Part shown: positions 36,620 to 46,556 of the stretch, one piece after another
How positions within the stretch are numbered: position 1 is the first letter of the stretch
Layout: each line of letters starts with the position of its first letter
NCBI GenBank assembly: GCA_013360445.1
Contig: JABWBP010000017.1
Coordinates: 1-64,000, forward strand
Direction: 5' to 3'
Length of the DNA stretch: 64,000 nt
Source of the DNA: Calditrichaceae bacterium
Lineage (GTDB): Bacteria; Calditrichota; Calditrichia; RBG-13-44-9; J075
Made by a program: the position numbers and the translations under genes
The notes under the pieces: model-generated
Told to the model about the DNA's origin: nothing
Databases searched by the model: none
Seen by the model: the letters and a program-made list of their open reading frames with translations, nothing else

Positions 36620-36653
36620 AAAGGAGTCATCCATGATTTTAGATGACTCCTTT
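36620..36653 (-). terminator. Terminator of the FG-GAP protein gene
   Basis: AAAGGAGTCATC (36620-36631) and GATGACTCCTTT (36642-36653) pair perfectly over 12 bp; on the minus strand the stem is followed by ATATATTTTTATG. Confidence 0.8.
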
Positions 36654-36708
36654 ATTGAGCGGAGAAGTCAACCGTTCCCGCTTCTCTCCTTACCCCTCAT
36701 GGTAAATT

Positions 36709-38532
36709 TTACCTGACCAGAAGCATTTTCTGGCTCTGCACCGCATTGCCTGCCTGTAATGTATAAATATATATCCCTGAACTTGCCAAGCAGCCGGAAT
36801 TATCCCGCCCGTTCCAAACCACCGATTTTGTTCCGGCTGACTGATGCTCATCCACCAGCGTTTTCACTTCCTGCCCCAGTAAATTGTAAACTTTCAAAGT
36901 AACAGTTGAGGAAGTGGGCAAAACGTAGGTTATGCTGGTGGAAGGGTTGAAAGGATTGGGGTAGTTTTGATAGAGCGTAATGTTTTGGGGTACAGAAACC
37001 AATTGCCCGCTAATTCCAGTGATAATTCCCTGCCCTTCCAGCGCGGTAACAAATTGATTCACATCTATATTTGTTTCAACATCCGCTATACCGGAAGGCC
37101 ACTCGATTCTCAAAGAATCAATTATAACCGCATCGCCCAATCCAAAATGGGCAATTAAACTACTCTGGCCTAATAATCCTGATTGTCCGCTAATTTCCCG
37201 CATTTGCCAGATATCTGTACCATTAATATTCGCTTTTAAACGTACTTTGGCGCCAAGTGCCGCTTGATTGGATTGGGTTCCCTCACAGTGGATTTTGATC
37301 CAATTGTTATTGTTCTGGGTATCGTTGCGATGCAGAAAACTAACCTCGTTATTATTCAGCCTGCTCGACAGAAATATATCCAGGTCTCCATCATTGTCGT
37401 AATCAGCCATGGCGCTGCCAATGTAGCGTGGTTCAAACAACAAGCTGGTAGAATCCAAACTCGTAAAGGTGCCGTCGCCATTATTTACATATAGCCTGTT
37501 CCTGTATTTTGGCTCCCCGGCATTAGGGACAAACAAATCCAAATCACCGTCGTTATCCAAATCTCCCCAATGGCTGGCACAGAACTGGCATGTATCCGTT
37601 ACTATATTTTCGTTCATAATTTTACTAAAAGTGTAATTGTTTAACGGTCCTTCATTGCGATAAAGCTGGTTCACCCGAGGCGGGTTTCCACCGGTAACAT
37701 AAAGATCTAAGTCACCATCATTATCATAGTCCACCCAGCTTCCTCCATTCGCATCTACCGTTTTATCTGAAGCAAATATGTTTAGCGCATCTCTTGTAAA
37801 TGTCCCATCACCATTATTTACATAGAAAAAATTAATGGAATCTCCTCCCAAACTAGTCCCATTCGGGACAAAGACATCCCGGTCACCGTCATTATCAAAA
37901 TCAGCCCAGGCGCTACCAATAGTGAAAGTGACATCTTCTACAATTGGCTGTCCTGTAATTCGTACAAAACCGCTGCCGGTTCCATCACCCTTATAGAGGA
38001 AATTGGGTCCAACAGCATGAGAGACGTCTAAATCGAGATAGCTATCGTTATCATAATCAACCCAACTCGCTCCCACAGTAACCCCTGAATCCATAACCGC
38101 TGCGCCGGAAGTGATCTTTATAAATGTGCCGTCGCCATTATTTTGATACAGTTGACGGGTGCTAAGCAGGCTAGCGACAAACAAATCCAGATATCCATCA
38201 TTGTTAAAATCGCCCCAACTGCATCCTTTTGATTGATAAAAATCAGTGACAATACTTCCGGAAGTCACTTGGGAAAAAGTGCCGTTCCCATTGTTTTGGT
38301 AAAGATGGTTGAACTGGGGGACAGAGACGCCCATTGAGATGAATAAATCTTCCCAGCCATCATTATTGTAATCTCCCCAGGCGACGGCCTGAGATTGAAG
38401 GCTTATCGGGGCTGATGGAACATCTGTGACCTGGGTAAAGGTGAGTGATTGGGCAAAAAGAACGCACTGGGATATCGATATCAACCCCAGGATCACTAAA
38501 CAAAGTTTTCTTGCGTGTTGTATTAATAGCAT
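36709..38532 (-). CDS. Secreted FG-GAP/VCBS and ASPIC/UnbV protein with C-terminal sorting domain
   Basis: A 607-residue protein starting at MLLIQHARKL (GGAGG 8 nt upstream), with a signal peptide to about residue 27. Residues 35-400 hold seven or more FG-GAP repeats with calcium-type loops such as DYNNDGWED, DFNNDGYLD and DYDNDGDLD, a beta-propeller. Residues 410-490 match ASPIC/UnbV (GAKVRLKANINGT, LRIEWPSGIADVE). The last 85 residues are the sorting domain (NYPNPFNPSTSITY to SQKMLLVR). Probably cell-surface attached through type IX secretion. Lower G+C than most of the window. It lies downstream of the sigma-54 activator and may be its target. Confidence 0.88.
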   Translation of the reverse strand: MLLIQHARKLCLVILGLISISQCVLFAQSLTFTQVTDVPSAPISLQSQAVAWGDYNNDGWEDLFISMGVSVPQFNHLYQNNGNGTFSQVTSGSIVTDFYQSKGCSWGDFNNDGYLDLFVASLLSTRQLYQNNGDGTFIKITSGAAVMDSGVTVGASWVDYDNDSYLDLDVSHAVGPNFLYKGDGTGSGFVRITGQPIVEDVTFTIGSAWADFDNDGDRDVFVPNGTSLGGDSINFFYVNNGDGTFTRDALNIFASDKTVDANGGSWVDYDNDGDLDLYVTGGNPPRVNQLYRNEGPLNNYTFSKIMNENIVTDTCQFCASHWGDLDNDGDLDLFVPNAGEPKYRNRLYVNNGDGTFTSLDSTSLLFEPRYIGSAMADYDNDGDLDIFLSSRLNNNEVSFLHRNDTQNNNNWIKIHCEGTQSNQAALGAKVRLKANINGTDIWQMREISGQSGLLGQSSLIAHFGLGDAVIIDSLRIEWPSGIADVETNIDVNQFVTALEGQGIITGISGQLVSVPQNITLYQNYPNPFNPSTSITYVLPTSSTVTLKVYNLLGQEVKTLVDEHQSAGTKSVVWNGRDNSGCLASSGIYIYTLQAGNAVQSQKMLLVR

Positions 38533-38612
38533 GGTTGTTTCCTCCATCTTGGTTTTGCTAAATGAAAATTTCAGCATGGCGCCAGTGCTTTTGATTTGCA
38601 TTTAACAAATAT

Positions 38613-38628
38613 ACAAGATAGAGGCCAA
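38613..38628 (-). promoter_or_regulatory. Weak sigma-54-like promoter before the FG-GAP gene
   Basis: On the minus strand TTGGCC-TCTATC-TTGT matches the -24 GG element, but the -12 element is GT where GC is expected. It lies about 80 nt upstream of the start. Suggestive only because a sigma-54 activator gene is adjacent. Confidence 0.25.
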
Positions 38629-38779
38629 ATTTTGCGGGTAAGGAGAGAATGGAGATATAAATGCTTGAACACAAATAATTAAGGTTATCAAATGTGTCAG
38701 GATAAAAGGTAGGTCAGATTATCCTATAATCGCAGAATCTTGCGCAAGTTATGAAGATTTTCTTCATCACATTGAATTT

Positions 38780-38803
38780 AGCTGCGCTGATAATCGCGCA
38801 GCT
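38780..38803 (-). terminator. Hairpin at the end of the sigma-54 activator gene
   Basis: AGCTGCGC and GCGCAGCT pair over 8 bp around an 8-nt loop. The stem overlaps the TAG stop codon. Only a weak T-run follows. Confidence 0.4.
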
Positions 38804-40322
38804 ATTTCCCGATTCCCAATTTTTCCATGCGGTAGCGTAGAGTAGATTCGGAAATCTTCAAGTAGCGGGCAGCTTTGCGCTGGTTGTTAGTACATTCCAC
38901 TAATGCCTTTTCGATCATGTCGCGCTCGTAAGCGGCAAGGCATTCGGGCAGGGGGGGATGGGAAGTATTCATATATTGCTGTTGAAAATTTTCGTATTCT
39001 TCCTTAAAATCTGGCGGAAGCATGGCAGGATCAACTATATGACCCTTATCAGAACTAAGAGTAACCAGGCGTTCAACAAAGTTCTCCAATTCCCGGATGT
39101 TTCCCTTCCATTGACGCTCTTTTATCCACGCTAATAACCCGGTGTGAAATGATTCCGCCGGTTTCTTTTGCTGTTGAGCGAAACGATGCAGAAAGTGATG
39201 AGCGAGGACCGGAATATCATCCCGCCGTTCGTTTAAGGAGGGTACCCGGATCGGATATACATAAAGGCGATAGTATAAGTCTTCGCGAAATTTTTGTTGT
39301 TCAACTAACTTTGAAAGCGCAGTGCTGGAGGCGGTAATAATACGAACATCTACCGGCTGCGATTTATTGCTGCCAACCGGGCGCACTTCCCCTTCCTGCA
39401 CTACCCGCAGCAACTTTGCCTGCATCGCATAGGGCAGATTTGCAACTTCATCCAGAAACAGGGTGCCCTGGTCAGCCTCTTTGATCAATCCAACTCTATC
39501 TTGATTTGCTCCCGTAAATGCACCCTTCACATGCCCAAACAATTCACTTTCGAGCAAATGCTCCGGGATGGCCCCGCAATCGAGCGCAACAAAGGGATAA
39601 TCCGAGCGCTGACTTAATTGATGAATCGCCCGGGCAATCAATTCTTTTCCGGTGCCGCTTTGACCCTCTAAAATAACCCGCACATCACAACGGGCTGCCG
39701 CCTCGATTGATTGCAGCAGTTCGAGGAAAACCGGGCTTTTTCCCAATAAACCGAGTTGCTTATATTTGGTTAGAAGCGCTGCCTCCGGTAAAGGTACGTT
39801 AAAATATCGCTGAAGTTCTTGCACATTTCGCAAATATGGCGTGGCGATAATCACAATCTTTTTTAAAAAAAGCAAATCTTCTTCGCTAAATTTGCCTTTA
39901 TCTTCCTCTCTCATAATAAATAAAGCACCCAAAAGAATCCCCTCTATCTGTAACGGAATGCCCAATACCGATTCGATTGAGATATCTTCCCAAATAACCC
40001 CTTTAAAACGGGGATCCTTTTGGATATTGGGAGTAATTAGAGGTTGCTCTTGTTGCATTAACCAGCCACTGATCTGATATTGCACTGATTTGAGGTGAGA
40101 ATGGTCAACCATTTGCCCTTCTCTATAGATCGTTTTTACGGTTTGCCGGGTATGAGGGTTGGCCATCATAATGAATGCCGCATCGGCATTTAACCATTGA
40201 GATATCTGTTGGCAAATGATACGTACAATCTCTTGAAAATTATTCTGTTGGCTCAGAACGTCTGCAAAATCGACCAATCGTTCTAAAGTACCATAACTGA
40301 TCTTGTGCGAATTAGATAGCAT
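38802..40322 (-). CDS. Sigma-54-dependent activator with GAF sensor
   Basis: A protein of 506 residues from MLSNSHK (a GTG three codons earlier is possible). Residues 8-165 form a GAF domain (ADAAFIMM, SVLGIPLQIEGILLGALFIM). The AAA+ domain has Walker A GQSGTGKE, the sigma-54 contact loop GAFTGA, Walker B GTLFLDEVANL and R-fingers (YYRLYVYPIRVPSL). A Fis-type helix-turn-helix ends the protein (NNQRKAARYLKISESTLRYRMEKLG). No receiver domain, so it answers a small ligand through GAF. It is the third gene after the kinase and TonB receptor, 35 nt from the latter. Confidence 0.92.
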   Translation of the reverse strand: MLSNSHKISYGTLERLVDFADVLSQQNNFQEIVRIICQQISQWLNADAAFIMMANPHTRQTVKTIYREGQMVDHSHLKSVQYQISGWLMQQEQPLITPNIQKDPRFKGVIWEDISIESVLGIPLQIEGILLGALFIMREEDKGKFSEEDLLFLKKIVIIATPYLRNVQELQRYFNVPLPEAALLTKYKQLGLLGKSPVFLELLQSIEAAARCDVRVILEGQSGTGKELIARAIHQLSQRSDYPFVALDCGAIPEHLLESELFGHVKGAFTGANQDRVGLIKEADQGTLFLDEVANLPYAMQAKLLRVVQEGEVRPVGSNKSQPVDVRIITASSTALSKLVEQQKFREDLYYRLYVYPIRVPSLNERRDDIPVLAHHFLHRFAQQQKKPAESFHTGLLAWIKERQWKGNIRELENFVERLVTLSSDKGHIVDPAMLPPDFKEEYENFQQQYMNTSHPPLPECLAAYERDMIEKALVECTNNQRKAARYLKISESTLRYRMEKLGIGK

Positions 40323-40357
40323 GTCTTTCACTTGAAATGATGTTTAGAGAACGATTA

Positions 40358-43024
40358 CTAAAAACTTACCTCTAATCCTAACCTTGCACTCATAGGCGGT
40401 TGAAAGGCCGTCGGTTGAAGGTAGTTCGGATTTTCCTGACCCTGGTTGCCATTCTCATCTAAGCTAAAAAAGTGAACCTGGTCTATATTAACAACTTCTT
40501 GATCATTCCTGATATGAAAAGCATCCAGAATTGCTCTTACATGAAGCTTGCTGGTGAAGAAACTGTTTAGATCATAGCTAAGCCTGAGGTTCAAATCGAA
40601 TATAGCTGGCGTACGTCCTGCACTTCCTCTCTCGCTCAAAAAGGACTGAAAGGGCAAACCAATCGTGGTTCCCCCGAATTCCGTTAAGGGTGTTCCAGAC
40701 TGCCAGAAACAGGAAGCGCCAATCAGTAATCCGAAATTAAACCGATAATGGCCAAAGAACCTGAATACGTGAGTGCGATCATTGGGTAGTAAACCAGTGC
40801 TGTTCGGCACCTGTTCCGGAAAATCAAGCGTTCTGTAAATATGGGGAATGTCATTGAACCCGGTCTCAGAATTATAGAGACCGGCATAATTTCCATGGTT
40901 TTTCGACAGAACATAAGAAATTGTGAAATTAAGTTTTCTGCTGTTGAATTTTTCCAGGGTCAATTCCAGGGCAGTATATTGACGGGTAAACCTGGGTAAA
41001 CAACTCAGATTTCCTCTCCCTGGATTCCCGGTAACAAATCCTGCTTCCGGACAAAAACCGTCATCAACGGCCTCCCCCAGGTTCCGGTATATTCCTTTAA
41101 TAGCAAATTTGAATTGTTGGTCAATTTGTCGTTCATAACCCAGGCTGAGTTCATCAAAATATTGCCCTCTCAACCCTTCAATCTCTTTCAATGCCGGCCT
41201 GGAGAGATCGAGCGTATCGCCACCCAGAGGATCGACAAGCGGGTTGTGATCAAAATAGGTTCGTCGATCGGTGATAGGTATAAAGCGCAGCGCGGCAAAA
41301 AATAAGGGTATCTGTTCATAAAACCTGCCATAAGATGCGAAGATTTTTTGTGACCCTAATTCTCCCGGTTGATATATAATACCCATACGGGGTTGAAATT
41401 GAATTTCAATTTTTTGGGCCAGCGCTCCATCTGCTCCGTAAAAATATTGACCATCCCAGCGTAAGCCTAAGTTTATCCGCAATCTTTCGGCGATTAGCCA
41501 GGAATCCTGTAAAAATACACTTGGAATTCGGTTCCCAACCTCCCCAACAATTCTGACCTCATTGGCGAAATAAAGCGAATCTCCGAATTTATAAATGTTA
41601 CCGGCTCCATCGGAAGTGCTCTGTTCATTGAAATCCAAAAAGTTATCTTCGTACTCTAAACCACCTTTGAAAATATGCCTTCCATAAAAGAACGTGGCAT
41701 GCACACTGATGCTGGTGCGAGCTGTTTGATCTTTAATCTGAAAACCGTATCCCCCGGAAACAATTCCAGATGTGAAATCAGTAAAGATTGGTTCTTCAGC
41801 GCCACGTTTGGTACTGGCAAGTTTTTCAAATTTCTGTGTTAGATGAGAAACATTTCCTTCCAGGAGGAGATTCTTGTTTTGGAAATGTTGTAACCAAAGA
41901 ACTGAATTTACTCCTCCTGCTTTCCAGTCTCCCCAATAAGGATCGATATTTTCTAAGCTAACTACCGATGGAGTGGTTCCTGGACCAGGGCCGATTCGAA
42001 TTTGAGCACTTGGATCTCCGAATATCGAAAAATTAACTTGCGTTTTATCAGATGCTCGCCAGGTAAGCTTTCCGGCAAAGATGTGAGCCGTTTTGCTATC
42101 TTCATAAAAACCGAATCCAGGAATCTCAACATCCTCTTTCTGAAAATTGGGGTTGTATGCAGCAAAGTACCATAGTTTATCCTTTGCGATGGGGCCCCCG
42201 AGGCTGAATCCTACATCAGCCTGAGTAAAATTGGCGACACCGGACTCCCCCGCTAATAAACGGCGATTTTTGGCTAAGGTATTATTTGTGAAGTACCCAA
42301 ATACTTGGCCATGTAGTTGGTTGCTTCCGGATTGAGTGATTACATTAACCGCTCCGCCCAGAGCGCTGCGATATTCGGCTTCGTAGCCGCCTGTTTTAAC
42401 CTGAACTTCTTTAACAAAATTGTAGGGGAGATTCGTGCTGGTGTTGGCCCGTTGCGGCTCGGTTACGTTGATGCCGTCAATAAAATACATATTCTCTATA
42501 CCGGTACTGCCGGCAATATTGGCTTCATCGCCGAAATAACTAATATTGGCCTGGGGACTCAATGTAACCAGGGAGCGAAAACCTCTATCGGATGGTAAGG
42601 GTTCAATGTCCTCCAGGGTTAGGTTAGTACCAATCGTCGTTGTGAATGGGTCAATTCCTGGTTTTACGTCAGTGATCACCACTTCCGGCAGTTCGATCGA
42701 TTTAGGAAACAGTTGTACCGGGCCCAGATTGGTGGTCTTGCCAAGGTAGATGGTGATATCTTCAAACACAAGCGTCTGATAGGCCAGATGGTGAATTTTT
42801 ACAGTATAGGAACCGACCGGGATTGCGAGCATCTTGAAGTATCCGCTCTCGTCCGAAATCGTTCCGCGAATTCCCTGGAGGCCGGGACCCTGGAGCGTAA
42901 TCTCAGCATCCATCACCGGTTGATTGTTTTCGTCAAACACTCTCCCGGAGAAATTGCCATCTACCTGTTGGGCATTGCTAAATTGTACAACAAAAATGCC
43001 CAGAAAACAGATAAGACATTTCAT
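40358..43024 (-). CDS. TonB-dependent receptor with carboxypeptidase-regulatory-like domain
   Basis: An 888-residue outer-membrane protein. The start MKCLICFLGI (ATG 43022-43024) has AGGAGGA upstream. A signal peptide covers about 1-18. The CarboxypepD_reg-like beta domain (about 25-100) begins GNFSGRVFDENNQPV. The plug domain (about 110-230) contains ENMYFIDGINVTEP and VKEVQVKTGGYEAEYRSALGGAVNVIT. The barrel follows and ends in a terminal Phe (LEVSF). It lacks an STN domain, so it does not signal through an anti-sigma factor itself. The substrate is unknown. Lies 13 nt after the kinase gene. Confidence 0.9.
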   Translation of the reverse strand: MKCLICFLGIFVVQFSNAQQVDGNFSGRVFDENNQPVMDAEITLQGPGLQGIRGTISDESGYFKMLAIPVGSYTVKIHHLAYQTLVFEDITIYLGKTTNLGPVQLFPKSIELPEVVITDVKPGIDPFTTTIGTNLTLEDIEPLPSDRGFRSLVTLSPQANISYFGDEANIAGSTGIENMYFIDGINVTEPQRANTSTNLPYNFVKEVQVKTGGYEAEYRSALGGAVNVITQSGSNQLHGQVFGYFTNNTLAKNRRLLAGESGVANFTQADVGFSLGGPIAKDKLWYFAAYNPNFQKEDVEIPGFGFYEDSKTAHIFAGKLTWRASDKTQVNFSIFGDPSAQIRIGPGPGTTPSVVSLENIDPYWGDWKAGGVNSVLWLQHFQNKNLLLEGNVSHLTQKFEKLASTKRGAEEPIFTDFTSGIVSGGYGFQIKDQTARTSISVHATFFYGRHIFKGGLEYEDNFLDFNEQSTSDGAGNIYKFGDSLYFANEVRIVGEVGNRIPSVFLQDSWLIAERLRINLGLRWDGQYFYGADGALAQKIEIQFQPRMGIIYQPGELGSQKIFASYGRFYEQIPLFFAALRFIPITDRRTYFDHNPLVDPLGGDTLDLSRPALKEIEGLRGQYFDELSLGYERQIDQQFKFAIKGIYRNLGEAVDDGFCPEAGFVTGNPGRGNLSCLPRFTRQYTALELTLEKFNSRKLNFTISYVLSKNHGNYAGLYNSETGFNDIPHIYRTLDFPEQVPNSTGLLPNDRTHVFRFFGHYRFNFGLLIGASCFWQSGTPLTEFGGTTIGLPFQSFLSERGSAGRTPAIFDLNLRLSYDLNSFFTSKLHVRAILDAFHIRNDQEVVNIDQVHFFSLDENGNQGQENPNYLQPTAFQPPMSARLGLEVSF

Positions 43025-43037
43025 CCCGGAGTTCCTC

Positions 43038-46025
43038 CTATAAACTTGCGAGTTTTTTTTGAAGGATTGCAACTCTTTTCCTGGCCTCTTCGATCTTCGG
43101 CTGAAATTGTGTATCGGCGTCTTCCCACAGGTCTATAAATTTTTCGTAATGCTGAATCGATTTATCAGTTTGGTTGAGTTTTTCGTAAATTTCAGCCCGG
43201 CGGAGGTGGGATGGCGCCAGGAAAAGAGAGGCTGCACCGTGTTCAGAAATGGCCTCATACCAGGATAGCGCCTCATCATATCTTTCAAAACTATTCAAAA
43301 GCTCGGCACGTTGCCAGCGATCATAAAGGCAGGAATGAAAAGGTCTATCTAAAAAAAGGAAATAAATTCTCTTGAAGCTGACTCTTTGCAGGATTTCCAG
43401 TGCTTTTTGTTCATTCCCCTCGGCCCGAGCAATCTGAGCTCGAATTCCTGTTCCCAGGTCTTGCCCGAGTGACCCGATGTCCGGGTGAACTTGAGCTTGT
43501 TCTATTTTTTCAGCGTAGTTTATTGCCTGGTATTTATCTCCCTGGTGGAGCTCGAGCATGCCCAGCAAGTAGTTCTTGATAATATAATACATCCCATAGT
43601 ACCGATACACCCGCATGGTACTCGGATATTCATCCAAATTCTCAACGTTCCAAATTTTAAGTCTATCGCTCATATTTTTCAAATCATCCTTGGGAGGATG
43701 ATGAAAAGGGAATAATGTCAAAAAAGCTTCAGAAGTGATACTCAACGCTTTGGTTGTCTCTAAATTTGCTGCCAGCGCTAATTCCTGCTTTGCCAGATTT
43801 AATTGCCCCTTTCCGGCATATAAATTAGACAATATCAAGTGTGCTTCGCCCTGTGTAGATGGTGAACGCGAAGGGTTGGCGAGGGCAGACGCAAAAGTTA
43901 TTGCGGCATCAAGGTCCTCGATTAATTGACTCATACACATTACAGCCATCTTTAGCAAGGCATCATTTTTATACGTTGCTTCATCACTAAAACGTTTTTG
44001 CTCAATCGGATCATTCTTTAGGAACACATTGGTTGCTTCAAGCTGCCAGAACCAATCCTGATTGGAAGATATTGCTACTAATCTCTCTCGCAATGAATCA
44101 AACTCGCTGGATTTTCTTTCTCGGAGGGCAATAACGGATAATTGTTGGTAATAAGGAGCAAAATCGGGTTGGTAGAACATTGCTCTTTCTTTAGCAAAAC
44201 GTGCTTCTGTTATAGATTTTCCGAACATTGGATTGGCAAAAAGCAATACACTCCCTAAACTGGACCAAGCCCTGGCATCGTCCGGATATTTGGCGACAAT
44301 GGAACGCAGGACTCGTAGCGCTTCTGTTATGTCGCCGGCCAGAAGCGCATTCATTGCTTCCAATTTAAGCAGGCCATGTTCACTTAAACGCTCTTTATGG
44401 CGAATTGCTTTACTCGCCGCTTCTCGCGCCGCATCAAAATTTAACTGCCATTCAAAGGCATTGAAGGCTAATCGAAGCCAGGCTAATGCAAAAGTGCTGT
44501 CTAATTCCGTTGCTCGTTGAAAAGCCTCGAATGATAGAACCAAATGACCGGTCCGTTCATCATGTACACCCTGGAGATATGCTTTTAGAGCTTCAAGATT
44601 GTCGGTCGTGTGATGGGTTAGAGAACTTAACTCGGTATCGGCTCGCGTCAACTGTCCCGCCAATAATTGAGACGTCAGCCTGTCGATTAGGGTAAATAAT
44701 TCTTTTACATTGCCCTCTATGGTAACATTTGTAATAATCGTTTTTTTAGTTGTATTATACAAGGTGGCGCCGACCCGCAGCTTTTCTCCCGCCTCAACAA
44801 TAAACCCCAGGATATAATTTCCTGCTCCAAAGTGACTGGCAATTTGATAACCGCTTTCCAGATCAACGTTATTTATTTGCTCCCTCTTTAGGTGGCTTAA
44901 AAGGGCATTGGGATCGACGCTGCGAAGTTCTCCGGCGCCATCTAATGCCGTATTTAACAAATCGGCCATTCCTTCACCCAAATAATTCAATTCGGGGTTG
45001 CCCCGAAATGAAAATGGGAAAATTGCAACTACTCGCTCTGAGAGATTTATGGAGGTGTTCTCATCCTTTACTTCAGACCGGATAAGAAATTGTGAGATGG
45101 CCCCAAAAGTCACCAACAGTAGAATCAAAACAAAAGAGAGTTTAACGGCTTTCTTAGAAAAAGAGAACCGCTGAATGGGGATTTTTCGCTTTTTTCCTAC
45201 TTCACCTCTTTGTAAGCTCTGAAGATCAGCTATCAACTCGTCTATGGTTTGGTAGCGGGCATCTTGGTTTTTGTTCAATGCTTTATCAATAAGTGATTGC
45301 CATTCATCAGGCAGATCCGGCCGCAGTTCATTCAGGGCTTTGGGCTCACTGTTTACAATATTATAAAGTATTACCTGGTCATATCCTCCCTCGAATGGCA
45401 ATTCCCCGGTTAACATTTCGTAGAGCAATACGCCAACCGACCATATATCCGTGTGGTGATCAGTTTTTCTGCCCTGTGCTTGTTCAGGAGACATATACCC
45501 TACAGTCCCTTGAGGAATGTCAGTTTTAGTAATGTCACGCTGATTCAACAACTTCGATAACCCGAAATCAATAATTTTTACAGTGCCGTCTTCCTGCACA
45601 ATAATGTTGCCCGGTTTAATATCCCGGTGGATAATGTTCTTCTGATGTGCTTTGCTTAAACCCCGGGCAATTTGAATAATAATATCAGTCGCTTCTTCCG
45701 TTGACAGTGGTCCCTTTGCTATTTTTTCCTGTAAAGTTTCTCCTTCATAATGCGCCATTGTGATAAACATCTGTCCATCTTCAGTCTCATCAATTTCATA
45801 GATAGTGCAGATATTCTGATGATCAAGTGCAGAGGCAGCCTGCGCTTCGGTTGTAAAACGCCGGGCAGCCTGGTTATCGCGAGTCAGATGATGAGGAAGG
45901 AACTTGAGAGCTACAAGACGTTTGAGCCGAATATCTTCCGCCTTATACACAATCCCCATTCCGCCTTCGCCCAGTTTTCCGAGGATATGATAGTGGGAGA
46001 TTGTTTTACCGACAATATTTTTCAT
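43038..46025 (-). CDS. Membrane Ser/Thr protein kinase with TPR-rich extracytoplasmic domain
   Basis: A 995-residue protein. The kinase domain (about 8-270) has the glycine loop GKLGEGGMG, Lys41, HRDIKPGN (Asp135 in the catalytic loop) and DFG (153-155), a PknB-type Hanks kinase. One transmembrane helix (about 298-318). Residues 335-450 resemble a TolB-like N-terminal segment (VVAIFPFSFRGNPELNYLGEGMADLL). The rest holds TPR motifs (such as ALAWLRLAFNAFEW and DARAWSSLGSVLLF). This arrangement is common in Acidobacteriota and FCB genomes. It leads an operon with the TonB receptor and the sigma-54 activator. Confidence 0.92.
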   Translation of the reverse strand: MKNIVGKTISHYHILGKLGEGGMGIVYKAEDIRLKRLVALKFLPHHLTRDNQAARRFTTEAQAASALDHQNICTIYEIDETEDGQMFITMAHYEGETLQEKIAKGPLSTEEATDIIIQIARGLSKAHQKNIIHRDIKPGNIIVQEDGTVKIIDFGLSKLLNQRDITKTDIPQGTVGYMSPEQAQGRKTDHHTDIWSVGVLLYEMLTGELPFEGGYDQVILYNIVNSEPKALNELRPDLPDEWQSLIDKALNKNQDARYQTIDELIADLQSLQRGEVGKKRKIPIQRFSFSKKAVKLSFVLILLLVTFGAISQFLIRSEVKDENTSINLSERVVAIFPFSFRGNPELNYLGEGMADLLNTALDGAGELRSVDPNALLSHLKREQINNVDLESGYQIASHFGAGNYILGFIVEAGEKLRVGATLYNTTKKTIITNVTIEGNVKELFTLIDRLTSQLLAGQLTRADTELSSLTHHTTDNLEALKAYLQGVHDERTGHLVLSFEAFQRATELDSTFALAWLRLAFNAFEWQLNFDAAREAASKAIRHKERLSEHGLLKLEAMNALLAGDITEALRVLRSIVAKYPDDARAWSSLGSVLLFANPMFGKSITEARFAKERAMFYQPDFAPYYQQLSVIALRERKSSEFDSLRERLVAISSNQDWFWQLEATNVFLKNDPIEQKRFSDEATYKNDALLKMAVMCMSQLIEDLDAAITFASALANPSRSPSTQGEAHLILSNLYAGKGQLNLAKQELALAANLETTKALSITSEAFLTLFPFHHPPKDDLKNMSDRLKIWNVENLDEYPSTMRVYRYYGMYYIIKNYLLGMLELHQGDKYQAINYAEKIEQAQVHPDIGSLGQDLGTGIRAQIARAEGNEQKALEILQRVSFKRIYFLFLDRPFHSCLYDRWQRAELLNSFERYDEALSWYEAISEHGAASLFLAPSHLRRAEIYEKLNQTDKSIQHYEKFIDLWEDADTQFQPKIEEARKRVAILQKKLASL

Positions 46026-46296
46026 AAACAAAAATCTCGCGGATATATGCCTATCTGATAAAACAGAAAAACGATTCCCGACGGACTCATTGAAATATAA
46101 TTAAGATGAACTAAAATTATGGTAATATGGGGAGAAAATCAAGTAAGATATATGGGGAATTTATTGATGGATGAAATACTTGTAATTTGTTCGATTTTGA
46201 GGTTACCCATACAAATAGTTCAACCAGCAAACTTTATTGAGCGTTCAACTATTACTTAAACGGAAACCCCTTCCCTTATTTAAACCACCCCAAAAC

Positions 46297-46332
46297 TTTC
46301 TAAATTTAGAAACTTGTTTCTTTATTTAGAAA
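46297..46332. promoter_or_regulatory. Twin operator-like palindromes
   Basis: TTTCTAAATTTAGAAA (46297-46312) is a perfect 16-bp palindrome. TTTCTTTATTTAGAAA (46317-46332) is a near copy 20 bp further on, two helical turns away. A partial third copy, TTTTAGAAA, lies near 46374. They resemble repressor sites, but the distance to the kinase start (about 270 bp) is large. Confidence 0.45.
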
Positions 46333-46556
46333 CTTTTCCGATCCGGTATCCGAACTTTTCATCCCGATTCCGAATTTTAGAAACCAACTACTTCTATTGG
46401 GCTACTGCGGGTGAATGCCGATCTTATGATAAAGATACTTTTGTTTTCACTGGTGGGCTGAATCTAATGAGGGATAAGAATTTTTTCAAGAGGAGAGATT
46501 TTTTATAAGCGCTTTTGGCGGCGGAAAATTGCCCTTGCAAACCGCGGATTTCCCAA

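Larger units (their letters stand above)
36070..36708. other. Gene-poor region between EamA and secreted protein genes
   Basis: About 640 bp, A+T-rich in its right half. It contains a possible 29-residue membrane peptide (36073-36162), a plus-strand terminator (36302-36323) and a terminator for the minus-strand gene (36620-36653). I see nothing else coding. Confidence 0.5.

Noticed and set aside
46314-46508. 64-codon plus-strand frame upstream of the kinase
   Set aside because: It overlaps the palindromes, has no ribosome site and no recognisable domain.
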